Shown here: positions 21,090-33,660 of the stretch, one piece after another | Layout of the letters: each line of letters starts with the position of its first letter | How positions within the stretch are numbered: the first letter of the stretch is position 1 | Assembly (NCBI GenBank): GCA_002914805.1 | Contig: JXTB01000629.1 | Location: forward strand, 124,189 to 188,188 | DNA length: 64,000 bases | DNA from: Parasponia andersonii | Taxonomy: Eukaryota > Streptophyta > Magnoliopsida > Rosales > Cannabaceae | Direction of reading: 5' to 3' | Notes under the pieces: generated by a model | The model's input: only the letters and a program-made list of their open reading frames with translations | Told to the model about the DNA's origin: nothing | The model's database searches: none | Program-made: the position numbers and the translations under genes

Positions 21090-21905
21090 GCTTCTATAAT
21101 TGGAATATTAGTGAAATGGCCAAATTCTAAGGCCTCTTTTGAGTAAATGCTAGTGTTTTTAAATTTTGTAACAAATGGCCAAAAGTACGTACATATGTAT
21201 CATATTAACTCTATCAGACATTACAACTAATAGACGATTGATTAAGTATAAAACTAATATAATTAACATAAAGACCCGTATATATTAATATATGATCTAC
21301 TTAGTTTAAACACTTATATAATTGATATGAAAATGATGAATTTATATCGAATATACTAAGTGTAGAAATTGACATAAATGACTATTTAGTATACAAAATT
21401 GCATGTTTACTAATATGTAGGGTAAAAAACGGTCTTATATACTCAGTACATTAACTGAAATTGGTAGATATACTTATCTATTAAGTATAAAAATATATAT
21501 ACTTGGACATTTAATTATAAAATTTAGAAAGTTAACATCTACTTAATCTAATTTAAAATATTAGTCCTCCACCTAAATTTTTTGGTAAATGAAAATGATT
21601 ATTTTCTACGATTACTTTTTCTTTTAAAGAAATTTAGGTGAATAATAATATTTTAAATTTGATAAAGTAGATATCCACTTTTTAAATTTTATAATTGAAT
21701 GTCCAAATATATATATATTTACACTTTGTAGATAAGTATATCTATCAATTTTAGTTAATGTACTAAATATATAAATATTTATGCTTGGTATATAATATTT
21801 TACACTTAGTATATAAACATATATATTGGACAATTTGTTATAACATTTGAGAAACAGACATTTACTTAAATTAGGCCAAAAATTCAATTATTACGCTATA
21901 AGACC
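21090..21905. mobile_element. Foldback element with long inverted arms
   Basis: The inner arms are clear: 21455-21588 (GGTAGATATACTTATCTA ... AATATTAGTCCTCCACCTAAATTT) against 21628-21765 in inverse order, about 85% matching by eye, with a loop of about 40 bp. Weaker pairing continues outward (GAGTAAATGCTAGTGTTTTTAAATTTTGTAACAAATGG near 21135 with its inverse near 21835-21875). No ORF spans it. It would form a very long hairpin in RNA. Confidence 0.6.
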
Positions 21906-22057
21906 CTTTGTTTTATTAGCCTTTTATGGATTCCAACGAGATGTTCTGTTTAGGGGCTTTTAGCAAAGTGACTGAATTTTGAGCCTATTTGAAAAAAAAA
22001 AAAAAAGACCATTAGTCAGACGCTATAGCAAAATAATTGAATATATCAATGGGATTC

Positions 22058-25045
22058 GACTACAAGAAAATAGGTATTTAGAGATGAAATCTTTAGAGAC
22101 TAGAGTATTGTTATACCTAAATATTCTTATCGACTAAATTTTCATCTCTAAAAAGTACCCAATAGAGACTAAATTAATGTTTTGTTTGTAAATCGTTGGT
22201 GGAAAAAATTCCATTCAAATTGCTATTAACATATTAACATTTTTGACTCTATAAATATCACGACCTAGATCCCGGGCCACCAGCATAATGGAAATTTCAC
22301 AAATATAAATTTACATAAAATATTTTACAAAAATTATTGGGAGAAATTTCATAATTTTAAAACATTCATAAATAACAATAGTCTTCAAGAAAATTAAATT
22401 TTTACAAAAGTCATATTTACACAATATTTATTTAATTACAATTAAAACTCCTTCATACATCTACTTGTATATGTTATTAATCAATGAATAAATAAAGAGG
22501 AGAGTAGGACAATACCAACAAGTAAGATTATATGAGCCTAGAAGAATTGTTAAGACACGAATATTAATCAATCGATCATCTAACCTGAAGAGGGAGAAAA
22601 GTAAGGGGTGAATTTGTAAATACTCAGTAAAAATTTAATTACAAGTTATTAGTAATAAACGATATACTTATTTCAACTTCCTCCATAATTAGTAAACTAT
22701 TCCAAAACTTTTATTTCCAAAATCTACTTAGTAAACTATTTTTTAAAGGTTTACAAAATTCCAAACCTTTGGTAAACTCATTTTTAAAATAATTACATAT
22801 CTATTCAAGTTATTTGTAAATGCAGTAAATACTATCTAATTCTGCAATGTCTATATTTTTGACATACGTGAGTTTTAACTATCTAATTGATTACTGTGAG
22901 TTTTTTTTTCCTTTTTTTTTCCTTTTGTTTTCATTCTAGTATTCTTTTGGAATACCGTGTTTTTTTTTTCTTTTTATTTTTTTTTTCAATATTCTTTTGG
23001 AACACCATGATTCTAGTGTTTTATTGGAATACCATGATTTCATCGGTCGAGTGAGATGAATATATAATGCAATACTATATGAATAACATGAATGAGGTGA
23101 TATACTATTTTTTATAAAATCATAAATAACCATATAGTAGTCTTTAATCAAACCATATTCAGTTCTAAAAACCAATTTCCCAAGCTCATCAATTTTTCCA
23201 AAATAGTTCATAAACACATTTTCACAAACCATTTCGCAAAATTTCATATTTGATCACATAAATACATTTATAATAAAAACTATTGTAAAGTCAAGTAATC
23301 GAATTCTTACCTCAATCAAGTAACAACAACATGCTACCAAAGCTCGTGGTAATTTTCATGTGTCATTTGGAAGTTTACTTGGCAAATTAGAATCCAAATT
23401 CGCTTGCTTGAGAAATTACTTTTCCAATGGAGCCTCAATTAGAAAAAAAAAAATGTCACCATTGAAGTTCTAGTTTCCAAAATAGTTAATTTAGATATAT
23501 AATTTGACTGATTTGGGTTTTAGACCGAAACTGTTTCGTAGCATGCAAAACGAGACTATTCTCGAACTTCATGTTTCGAAATTCGTGTCATATCGAAACA
23601 TATCGATGTTATATATCAAAATTCATCTCTCGATCTCATTGAATCTGATTTTGTAGTTAAAATACTTCGTTTCGATGTTCGAAAAGTTACAAAACTACAA
23701 CTTTTTAGAATGTATTTCAAAAATATCAATATCTTAGTACTATGTAGGAAAATATCATTTTTTTCTCAACTCGGTCTGAGGTCCAATTTTTTATATATCG
23801 CACTTTAAGCATAATACTTTATCAGATTACAAATTATCATTTTTCGAAAAGTATTTATACATATAACAATATTCTGGAATTATTTATAAAAATATCGCTT
23901 CTAGCCTCTTTTTTTTTTTAATCCATAGGCCTGAGGCCCAAATGGCTCAACATTTATTATGGTTACAAAAATTCGATTTTTGGCTGGATTTAGTTACGAA
24001 TTTACTAACTTTCCATTTTATTTATAAAAATAGCATTTTCACTTGGCCCTAGGTCCATTATCAGCCATACCAGCCAAGTAGTATGTCAAGTTTCAAAAAT
24101 ACTATTTTATGAATTTGACTTACAAAATTATCAACTTTTATAATTTGATTTACATAAATACCATTTTCACCGAATTATTTATTAAAACAGCAACTTTTCA
24201 TCTGAAAAATGGCTTGAATCCCGATTCTAATTTCATATAGAGTAATCTTTCCTCTCATAAGTTTTATCGAAAGCAGTGGCGGAGACGTTCCATAAACAAA
24301 CTTCCGGCTCTCGTCCTTCGCAGCGGCTCAAGCAAAGAACACGAGGACTAAGTTTCGTTGGCAATATGGCTAGCTCACAATGCGTCGGTGCTTTAGCCAG
24401 TCGGTTACGTCGTCAATGGGAAGCTCACCGGTTTTTTCTTCTCTTGCTGGCGTGGGACTTCTTCAATCGAACCTTACCGAGTGAGAGATGTTTAGGTGGT
24501 TTAATTGTCTTATGATGTTGGGTGGACAAGAAAATGGCTCAAGAGGAGTTGATCTAGTGTTTGTTGAGCTCTTGCCAAGGGAGGATAGACAAAGAAGAAG
24601 ATGATAGTGATGGTGGGGAATGGGGTGTCTCATGCATGAATGCATGAATGACGAGGATTAAAAAAAAAAAACAAAAAGAAAAGAAGAAGTGAGAGCATGT
24701 GGAGGAATCGGGAAATGACATGTGGGTGTGTTTTCTTTATTTTTTTTCAAATATTGATAAAAATACCAAAATACTCCCAAAAAATTGGGTGTTTAGAATA
24801 AATGTACAAGGAATATTTGGTGCAAATACTATATTAAGAGACAATAAGTTTAGAGTTGAAAATTATTCGTCTCTAATTATTAATAATTAGATAAGAATAA
24901 ATATTTCGTCTCTAAAATATTTAGCTACAAGAAAGTAGATAAAGACGGTCGATGAAATATTTTTCATATCTAAAAGGTTTCAGAGTTAAAATTTAAAGTT
25001 TTAGAGACGAAATTTTCGTCTCTAAGAGCCACTTTTCTTGTAGTT
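22058..25045. mobile_element. Non-autonomous CACTA (CMC/EnSpm) element carrying an older LTR
   Basis: Left end (G)ACTACAAGAAAATAG and right end CTTTTCTTGTAGT(T) are the inverted CACTACAAGAAAA termini of CACTA elements, each with its first base changed. Subterminal copies of TTAGAGAC(G/T)(A/G)AA in both orientations (22080-22180 and 24830-25030) are typical of the superfamily. No transposase is present; the interior is mostly an antisense LTR remnant. The 3-bp flanks TTC and ATC agree at two positions. A second CTACAAGAAAG at 24925 suggests that 24924-25045 may be a small separate CACTA derivative abutting the larger one. Confidence 0.7.
22256..24700 (-). repeat. Old antisense LTR of Tekay/Del type (fossil)
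   Basis: Read on the minus strand, the right edge GGTCGTGATA matches the last bases of the chromodomain element's 5' LTR (ends at 30481), and GAAATTTCCATTATGCTGG...CGGGATCTAGG corresponds to its GAAATTCCCCTTCTGCCACTGGCCGGGGTTTTGG. Further matches: CCTGAAGAGGGAGAAAAGTAAGGGG near 22583 and GCATGCAAAACGAGAC near 23542. The outer boundary is uncertain, near 24250-24800. No internal coding region is attached, so it may be a solo LTR. Strongly diverged, hence old. Confidence 0.6.
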
Positions 25046-25654
25046 ATCTATATTCTTATAGAAAACATTTATAGATGCTAAAAATTGAAAATATTGGACG
25101 ATCTAATTGATTAAAAAAGATGTTGAATTGCTTAGCTCAATTACTTTTGACAAACTAAAGTTTTGAATAAGTAATCTGGTTGTATGAAGTACCTTCTTTA
25201 GTGGAAAAAATTAGTATTGCTTTAAATAAATCCAAGATTTGGAAAAAAAAAAAAAAGAAAAAGAAGAATGGGAGGGGAAGTGTTTTTATAATTGTTAAAA
25301 TTTCACCATAGAAAATCAAATTTTCCCTATATCAGTTGATATATCTAGTTTAGGAAATGATATAGTCGTTTATGTATATATAAGAAGGGAAAAAAAATGA
25401 ACATGCACTAAACATGAAGTGGAAAAAAGAACATTTACTAGACTTATAAGGAATTCACGTCTAAGATCTTATATGTTTTGTGGTTGGAGGGCGGTAGTCA
25501 GACATGCTAACATATGGAGGCTGTAAAGTTCGAAGCCAATCTTACTTCCAAGAAAAAACGTTTTGACGTGTTTTGAAATTATTGTACCGATGTATATTAT
25601 GTAACTGAAAAATCTATTTTCTGGTGAGAACAGATGGATATTCTTACTAAAAAC
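25046..25654. other. Intergenic DNA
   Basis: AT-rich, no gene or classified repeat seen. Confidence 0.45.
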
Positions 25655-26165
25655 CGGCATTATTTGTTTTTCTTATTCTGAAATTTAAATTAAACAACAA
25701 TATTTTGTCTATCTCAAACATTAATTTAAATCACAAGCTCACCCATTAATTATACGATCTTTTGCGTGGGGCGACCAAATAAAGATATGATTGATTATAT
25801 CATCGGACGAACTGCAGAATTTCAAATAGTTTTTTAATGTTAAGTTTTCTTTTTAATACATTTTCTGTTTCCAGATATTATAGTTATATTAAATGAAATT
25901 TACTTTCTCATTAGAATTATATAGGGATTATATTATTTTAAAGCCGACATTTTTTTTTTCTGTATTCGAAAAATATTAAATTAGATCAATATCTTATTTA
26001 TGTGAAAAATTAATTTAAAGAACAAGCTCTATTACGAACTATTTAGGCTTTTAATTGCGATCTCTCTCTCAAAATAAAAAAATAAAAATAAAAGCACTAT
26101 TTGGTCTGTTGCGTGGGACGACCAAAGATAGTGAATTAAATTAAATTTTCAGGCAGAATGCAGTT
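25655..26165 (+). repeat. Direct repeat of an about 170-220 bp unit (two copies; a third at 39455-39685)
   Basis: Units at 25655-25825 and 25945-26165 share, in order, CCG(G/A)CATT, TATTCTGAAA or TATTCGAAAA, TATTTTGTCTAT or TATCTTATTTAT, AATTTAAA, CAAGCTC, TTGCGTGGG.CGACCAAA and GCAGAAT. The second unit is the one included in the larger segmental duplication, and its partner lies at 39455-39685. Confidence 0.65.
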
Positions 26166-26462
26166 AGACTCTCGCGCCTTCGTTTTTTTTTTTTATAATT
26201 TTTACGTGTTCTTTTTTTCAATTACTATTTTTTTTATTCTTAATATGGATCGATGTTATAAATTGAATATTTAACTCTAATTTTCTCAATTGTCCCGTTA
26301 TGATTTATAGTTAATATGATATTTTCATTTAATCTACAGATTTTAAATAATCAACGATTTTTTTCCCAGTACTAAGATCTATTTAGTAGTGATCCATATA
26401 TAAGGGCCCTTCTTGCAACTATACATTTTCTCGATAGGTAATCTTCAATAGTTTTATTAATG

Positions 26463-28045
26463 GGTATGGGTATTTTTGTTTTTACTCACAGTGGTTTGTC
26501 AGAATGAAAAATGATCTACAATCAAGAGTCAATTTCACAAATTTCTATCTCCTTAATTAATGTCTAATTCAATTTTTTCTCCCATTTTGTTTCTTTATCT
26601 TTTTTAAATTTACTTTTAAAGTTTATTCAATTATTATTTTTAATCTAAAACTATCCGATATAGTTTTTTTTTTTCTTTTTTGCATATTATTCTCATGTTA
26701 CACAGATTGTACCTATATAGCCCCATACTTTATGGATCAATTCAACAAAAGAAAAATATTGAAAAAGGTTAAATATAGCAATATTAATCTCTGAATTATA
26801 CTCATTATATCACTTTATTCGTGAATGTTCAACTCACATAATAATGACTCCTGAATTATGTAATTGTTATAGCAATAACTTTTTTTTATCACAAACTATT
26901 AGTTTGTTAATAGAAATTAGTCATGGACAAAGCATATAATTAGACATTATTTAAACTAGTCATGGATAAAGCATATAATTAGATATTATTTACTTCTATA
27001 AGCCAACATCTTATTTTTAGCAAGAGTTACTAATCTGTGCTCTTTGCATATGACTTATTTCTGTTAAAAATTTAACAAGTTTGTGAAAAAAAAAAGGTTA
27101 CTACTATAATAATTACATAAATCTTGGTAGTATACTGTGTTAAGTTAAAAATTCAGAATCTCATTTTTGACTACAGTTACTAAACCGTGTGCTCTAAAAT
27201 CACTTATTTTTACTAAATATTTAACAGTTTATGATAAAAAGATCATTAGTTATTGCAATGATAACATAATTCAAGAATCTATGTAAGTTGAAAATTGAGA
27301 AGGTAAAATGGTATAATAGGTATAATTCAGAAGCTTTTAATATCAACTCTATTAAAAATATGTGGTAAATAATATTTTTTAAATATAATACCAAGCTATA
27401 TTTAAATTTTTCTATAGTCTGATGATTGGTTGAAAAATGCACTATTACATCATAATAACATAAATAAATTATAAATAATGGAATTTAACATGATAATATA
27501 TTGCATAGTATAAGTTAGAATAATCAATGGAATTTTTCATTTTATATACAATATATGAGGAAAATCATTATTAAAAGTTCAATATTAATTCTTTTTATTT
27601 TTTTACTTTTTTTCCCTCTAAAATCATGTTTTTCACCATACGGAATTTAAACATCTCATATACTCCATAATTCTTAATACGAATATGTAATTGGTTTTTT
27701 ACATAGTAGAATGTGATTAAAAAGAAGTTAATTTTGTTTGACTTTAAAAAGGAATCAATTTTAAAAAATAAAAGGGTAAAAAGTTCTTTTTTTTTTAAAA
27801 TTATATATAGGAATAAATTAATATAATATTGGAATTAGGGGAGGGGAAAATCTACCTCAGCAGATAATAATCATGTTACCTACCGTCTAAGTCAATAAAT
27901 AACTTTCTATAATTATATAATATTTAATACAATATATTTTTTGGTACAATTATCAAATACTTATAGCCATCTATCAAAATTAAATGATTGAAATTATAGT
28001 ACTCATTAATAGATAAATATTACAATACCCGCTAAAGAAGTACTA
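26463..28045. mobile_element. 1.58-kb insertion in duplication copy 1, class uncertain
   Basis: Absent from copy 2, where GTTTTATTGATATATCC runs straight through. It is flanked by TTTATTAATG (26453-26462) and TTTATTGATG (28046-28055), a near-perfect 10-bp direct repeat. Within it an inverted repeat occupies about 26752-27415, arms of roughly 300 bp sharing CTGAATTATAC..ATTATA.CA.TTTA and TGAATTATGT...ATTG.AATAAC. No clear terminal inverted repeat and no transposase were found. The 9-10 bp duplication would suit a Mutator-like element. Confidence 0.55.
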
Positions 28046-28091
28046 TTTATTGATGTATATCTTAATGATAAAGTGAGAGTTAGGAGCTAAG

Positions 28092-28301
28092 ATTTTTGTC
28101 TAATGGGGCTAGAATTACATATTTTTTTTTTATTTTGTAAGGCTATTTTACAATTTATTTATTTTTTGACGAGAGCTTTTGTATATAATTTATTTATTTA
28201 TAGGAACTATTATATACTTTATCTATCAGAAGGGAGTATATCATTGAGGGGCGGGGGCACGGGCCTTGAATGCCCAGTGGATCTGCTCTCCCTCCGTAGC
28301 T
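28092..28301. other. Extra segment of about 0.2 kb next to the chromodomain element
   Basis: Not present in duplication copy 2, which goes from GTGAGAGTTGGTGAGATAT straight to GATGGCTCC. It ends in a GC-rich stretch (GGGGCGGGGGCACGGGCC, then CCCAGTGGATCTGCTCTCC), unlike its AT-rich surroundings. Possibly a small transposon; its termini are not resolved. Confidence 0.4.
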
Positions 28302-28306
28302 GATGG

Positions 28307-30481
28307 TGTAAAAACTCAAAATTTTCGAGGGTAATTTGAATAATTTACTAATTTTGCAGATATAATATTGTGGGGATTAATTTATAAAAATTTTGTGCAG
28401 AAGGACTAAATTGTAAATTTTGGGGGACTAGATTGATAGAAATTTGAAATTTTAGGGACTTATGTGCAATTTTTGAAAAATTTCACAGCCCATTCAAAAC
28501 AGGCCACGTGGCCTGTTCACTCACTTCTCTCTCTCTCTCTCTCTTCTCTCTCTTCTTCCCCGACCTTTCTCTCTCTTCTCTCTCGGCCGCACCACCGCAG
28601 GATGCCGCAGGACCGCCGCCAGCCGTCGTCTGCCCGTGCCACCGACCGGCGTCGACTCGCCAGGCCACGCCGAAGTTCCACCGCTTGTCCCCAGTCGCCT
28701 CCGCCGCTTGCATCGCCGGAAATCTCCAAGGAGGCCGTTTCGGACTTTTCGTCACTGGTGACGATTCACGGTCACCATTTGACCCCCAACTAGTTCCGTT
28801 GGATTCGTCTCGTCTCAAGGATCATCAAGGTATATATATCTCAACCCCATTTCTTCCGGATTGAAAGTTGCCATTTTTGGGCATTTCGAGTTTATGGTTG
28901 TAATTTTTGATCCGGCTGTTGGATTGTGTTTTTGACCGCATTTTTGGAATATACTCGGAAAATGGAGAAGTTTGATATATATTGTGTTGTTTGGTGATCG
29001 GCACGAAAGTCGAGATCGGATGGTCGAGATTTTGTCTCGTTTTGCATGCCACCGGTCTGGTGTGGGCTCGGACTAGAATTGGACAAATTATATGTCTAAC
29101 CTAGCTATTTTGGATTCTAGGAATTCAGTAAAGAGGTCCGTTTGTAAAATTGAAGCTCCGGTGAGAAGTTGACTTTTCACCAGAGGATGATTGAGGGCTT
29201 GGAATTGGTTCCCGACCCTCCGAGTGATCGTCAACGACACCTTGAGGACTCAATAGTGTGGTATCGCTATTCCGGTGAGGTAGAGGTTTAGTTACCTTCG
29301 TTTTATACCGTTTTTGAGTTAAAACTTATTTTCTGCAGCATATAAGAACAAATGTGTTTTTAATGATTTGAATTATATGTGATGGAATTGGTTGTATGAG
29401 ATATATACTGTACTGCTCTGGGAATTTGCTGTGTGCAGGTTATTTTGGGTATATGAAAAATAGGGCCGTTATACTACCCGTTTTTCTATAAAACCCTATT
29501 ATGCATGTTTTACTGAAAAATCAGAGTACAGTAGTTTTTACACTTCAGTTCTGGATTGCACGTGTCATAGGATCATACATGAGTACCGTGTTAGCATCAT
29601 GGGTTTTACAGTGTGGCGCTGTGTGCCCCACCGTCTGTGAAAGTCCATAAACTCACGCGGGGTTTGTTCTTCTGATTACCTCCCCATTTGGCAGGCGTAG
29701 GCAATTCGGTTGCCCCTCCAGATTTGGTAGGCGACGCACGGGTATCCTCTCTGGGTATGGGCTTAGGTGTCAGGCAGGCTGTTAGGCATACTTAGTGCCA
29801 TCATCCTGAGTTTCCACAGATGAGAGGATGAGAGTTCATGGGTATGGGTTGATTTGTGTCATGTGCATATGGATTGATGGTTTTGATTACACTCTTTTAT
29901 ATATATGGACTCCTTGTTTGGATTATATATATATATATGTATGTGTATGTTTTGGATTTGAACTAACCATGTAGGTGTTTTTTTCTTCGAGGTAACTATT
30001 TTCCTACTCGGCATTGTATGCTCGGGCTTCATCCCTTCCTCAGGTAATGTTCAGTACGATCTTAGAAATCAGGAGGAGTAAGAGGCCATCTTGACTGTAG
30101 TTCATTTCTTGGTAATGCTAGAAGTCTACTGTTGTGGTGTTTGGACTGTTTTGGATTTTGTATTAGCATTGAACTAAGATTACTACTTTCTATTTTGTCT
30201 GTAAACTTATGTATGCCATTCTGGGATTTAACTTGTTGTTGTAGATGATGATGATGCTTGGACTTATATTTGATTTTTCTGTTTTTCAATTATTATTCGA
30301 TCTATGTTTAATAGTGTATACGAACTGTGGGAGAGGTTCACGGGATGAAATTCCAAATACTTTATCAAAATGGACTATTTACAAAACTAAAACTTTTTAG
30401 AGACTTTTCAAATAAATCATAGAATTTCCCATCTTTGTGAAATTCCCCTTCTGCCACTGGCCGGGGTTTTGGGTCGTGATA
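28307..30481 (+). repeat. 5' LTR of the Tekay/Del element
   Basis: 2,175 bp from TGTAAAAACTC to GGTCGTGATA. Includes a CT-rich microsatellite (28527-28557) and a GC-rich block (28580-28750) that opens spurious ORFs on both strands. Confidence 0.93.
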
Positions 30482-30488
30482 GAAATTG

Positions 30489-30500
30489 TGGTATCAGAGC
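30489..30500 (+). other. Primer-binding site (initiator tRNA-Met)
   Basis: TGGTATCAGAGC, the standard complement of the plant initiator methionine tRNA 3' end, eight bases after the LTR. Confidence 0.95.
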
Positions 30501-30553
30501 TTTGAGTTTAATTGCTCGGACGTATCGCTATTACACTAGACTGAAGTTATTTT

Positions 30554-31520
30554 ATGACAAGTATGCATCATTATCTCTCTAATAGCTTGGCATATTGTTT
30601 CAGACTTTTAAGGATGCCTCGTAGAAGAGTTCCGAGGCACCAGCCAGGTGCCAAACAACCTCAACGTCCAGATTTCTCTAATCTGATCGAGGCAATGCAG
30701 CAGGCATTTGCCCAGATGAGCAACTTAGACTATCAGCCTTCAACTCTGAGGGCATGTCAACTAGATCAGTCAGATTACCTCCAGCGATTCATGCGCCTCC
30801 AGCTAGGGCAGTTTGATGGGAGACCAGATCCTCTCACGGTAATTGCTTGGTTGTGTGAGATGGAGAGGCATTTTCGGTCCCTTGGTGCTCCGATTGAGTT
30901 TTGGGCAATCTTTGCCGTTACCCGTCTGTCCGGGAGTGCCATTCATTGGTGGGAGACTGTGGAGCGGATGTAGGATGTTGTGGGTCTTACTTGGGAGGGC
31001 TTTGAGCGGATTTTCAGGGCTCAGTATGCCAATGAGAATCAACAGGATGAGATTATGAATTGGTTTGAGACTTTGGTCCAAGGTAACAGAACGGTGAATG
31101 AGTACCTGATTGAGTTCACTGTGTTGGCAAGCGTTGCCCTTGATCCAGGTACGAGTGAGAAGTCCCGAGTTGCAAAGTTCAGGAGTCGTCTGAATCGGAA
31201 CATTCTCAATAGGATTGGTACCCAGACTTTCCATACTCTTCCTGAGATTGCAGTGGCTGCCCAGCGGGCAGAGGCCATCGAAGAAAGTTTGGATTCTAGG
31301 AGGAACCAGCGGAGAGGAAATGACAGGAAAGCCACCAGAAGGAACAAGGGGCAGTGGTCAGCCCAGGGTACTCTGAGCAGTGGGAGCTCGAACAGTAGTG
31401 GCTCTTCTGGGGGTGGCAGAGGTAGTCCTTATAAAAGATATTTCGTTTGTGGCCAGCCGGGTCACCAGAAGAAAGAGTGTCTTACTCGCCTGCAGAAATC
31501 TCCTCTTTCTCAGCCGTAGG
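30554..31520 (+). pseudogene. gag region of the Tekay/Del element
   Basis: A basic start (MPRRRVPRHQPG) leads to a capsid-like core with LQLGQFDGRPDPLTVIAWLCEMERHF and the later region VNEYLIEFTVLASVAL (31090-31140). A zinc knuckle near 31435-31482 reads FVCGQPGHQKKEC, one member of the C-X2-C-X4-H-X4-C motif. A serine/glycine-rich tail follows. Product: nucleocapsid and capsid of the virus-like particle. The frame is not whole. Confidence 0.9.
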
Positions 31521-31840
31521 GGAGCCAGTCAGGTTCTGTTCCTTATCAGAACACTCAGGCAAGGCCGTAACAGTCACAGGGTGCTTCGCATGATTTTACT
31601 TCCCCTCAGCCTTATTAGCATCAGTACCGCCCTCAGAGTTACACTTAGAACTTTCAGACTCCTCAGGCCTCAGGGAGTCAGGGTGGGCGTGGATATGGCA
31701 GTAGTAGTCCAGGATCAAGCAGCGGCCGATCTAGTCAGGGGAGAGGTAACAAAAGGAAAGGAAATGTGACTGGCCAAGCCTATGCTTTTACTGGAGCCGA
31801 CGACACTTAGGATTACACCAGTCGAGGTGTTGTTGACGGT

Positions 31841-32250
31841 ATGATCCTTATTTCACACTCTTGGGCATATGTTTTGTTTGATACAGGTGCATCCCATTCA
31901 TTCATATCCTTATTGTTTGCTCAACCGTTGAGGTTGGAATTTTCTGATTTGGATTATGTATTGACGTTGGGTACAACTTTGAGAGGAATGGCTGATGTGT
32001 CTAGTATGTGTAAGTCTTGTCAGGTTGTGATTGGTGATAGGAAGCTTCTTGCTGATTTGATTGTGTTACCAATAAGACAGTATAACGTAATACTTGGTAT
32101 GGATTGGTTGTCCAAATATCAAGCCATTATGGATTGTCACATGAAGCGGGTGACTCTTTTTCCTAGTGATGGATATCCTATTGTCTATCAAGTTATGATG
32201 AGTTTGTTGAAGCCTAGTCCTGTTCTGAAAGTGTGCATGGATGGAAGAAA
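31841..32250 (+). pseudogene. Aspartic protease region, Tekay/Del element
   Basis: [13 protein letters not shown] is the retropepsin active site, near 31870-31905, and [19 protein letters not shown] (32080-32140) is the second conserved block. The protease would process the Gag-Pol polyprotein. Confidence 0.92.
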
Positions 32251-32379
32251 GAAACTCGAGTGTTATGGGAACTTTTTTGTCATAGATGGCGAGGTAAGGA
32301 CAGACGATCAAGACCCATGGATTCCGGTGGTGTGTGAGTATTCGGAGGTATTTCCTGAAGACTTACCGGGGTTACCACC

Positions 32380-33270
32380 TGATAGAGAGACCGAGTTCTG
32401 TATTGAGCTAGTTCCTAGAGCTCAGCCAGTTTCTATTCCAGGCTATCGTATGGCACCTACTGAGATGGAAGAATTAAGAGAACAGTTGGACGATCTGCTT
32501 TCCAAAGGCTTCATTCGCAGTAGCACTTCTCCTTGGGGTGCTCCTATTTTATTTGCAAAGAAAGCTGATGGTTCGTTGAGACTTTGTGTGGACTACAGGA
32601 AGTTGAATCAGTTGATGGTGAAGAACAAGTATCCCTTGCCAAGGATAGATGAGTTGTTTGATCAACTCGGTGGTTCGAGGTGCTTCTCTAAGATTGACTA
32701 GAGATCTGGTTATCATCAGTTGAAGATAAGAGAGGATGACATACCTAAGACAGCATTTAGAACCCGATATGATCACTTTGAGTTTCTAGTGATGCCATTT
32801 GGTTTGACGAATGCCCCTGCAGCCTTTATTGATCTCATGAATCGGGTTTTCAGGCCGTTTTTGGATCGTTTTGTGGTTGTGTTCATCGACGACATCCTGG
32901 TGTATTCCAAGACTCGAGAAGAGTATGGCGAACATCTAGGAATAGTACTCAAGACCTTGAGAGATCATCAGTTGTACACCAAGAAATCGAAGTGTGACTT
33001 TTAGATGTCAGAAATGAAGTTCTTGGGTTATGTGATTTCTCACGGGGGTATTTCAGTCGATCCCGCTAAGATAGAAGCTGTTTTGGAGTGGGAAAGACTG
33101 AGAAATGTGACAGAAGTACGTAGTTTCCTCGGTTTGGCAGGCTACTACCGTCGTTTTGTGCAAGATTTCTCGAGAATTGCTTTACCTTTGATCAAGTTGC
33201 GCAGGAAGGACGTCAAGTTTGTTTGGGATCACGAAAGTGAAGAAGCTTTTATCAGGTTGAAGTAGGGTTT
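32380..33270 (+). pseudogene. Reverse transcriptase region, Tekay/Del element
   Basis: Conserved blocks in order: [95 protein letters not shown], the catalytic [10 protein letters not shown] near 32883-32912, and [20 protein letters not shown] with [15 protein letters not shown]. Typical of plant chromoviruses. Not whole. Confidence 0.93.
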
Positions 33271-33299
33271 AACCACCACACCTGTTCTTACTGTTTCTG

Positions 33300-33660
33300 A
33301 TAGTAACGAGCCTTATGTGGTGTATACCGATGCTTCGAAGACGGGTTTGGAATATGTCTTGATGCAGAATGGTCGAGTTGTGGCTTATACTTCTCGTCAA
33401 TTGAAGCCGCATGAAAGGAACTATCCCACCCATGATCTGGAGCTTGCAGTAGTGATCTTTGCCTTGAAGATTTGGCGATGTTACTTGTATGGTGTGAAGT
33501 TCGACATATTCTCTGATCATAAGAGTTTGAAGTATCTCTTTACTCAGAAAGATTTGAACTTGAGACAGTGAAGATGGGTTGAGTATATAGAGGATTATGA
33601 CTTCGACCTATAGTATCATCCTGGTAAGGCCAATGTTGTAGCTGATGCACTGAGTAGGAA
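33300..33660 (+). pseudogene. RNase H region, Tekay/Del element
   Basis: [43 protein letters not shown] and [23 protein letters not shown] mark an RNase H domain fused behind the reverse transcriptase. HPGKANVVADALSRK-like residues close it near 33612-33660. Confidence 0.9.

Noticed and set aside
24276-24515. 79-codon ORF in a GC-richer island, as a captured host gene
   Set aside because: It lies in the part of the antisense LTR remnant that corresponds to the GC-rich block of Tekay/Del LTRs, and no domain is visible.
12045-25045. Search for tRNA genes or further snRNA genes near U5
   Set aside because: No second USE motif (RTCCCACATCG) and no cloverleaf with A and B boxes was noticed by eye; absence is not proof.
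28464-28864. Overlapping ORFs on both strands in the GC-rich LTR block (and again at 35467-36036)
   Set aside because: They repeat in both LTRs, overlap on opposite strands and are made of simple CT/GA and GC-rich sequence; an LTR by-product.
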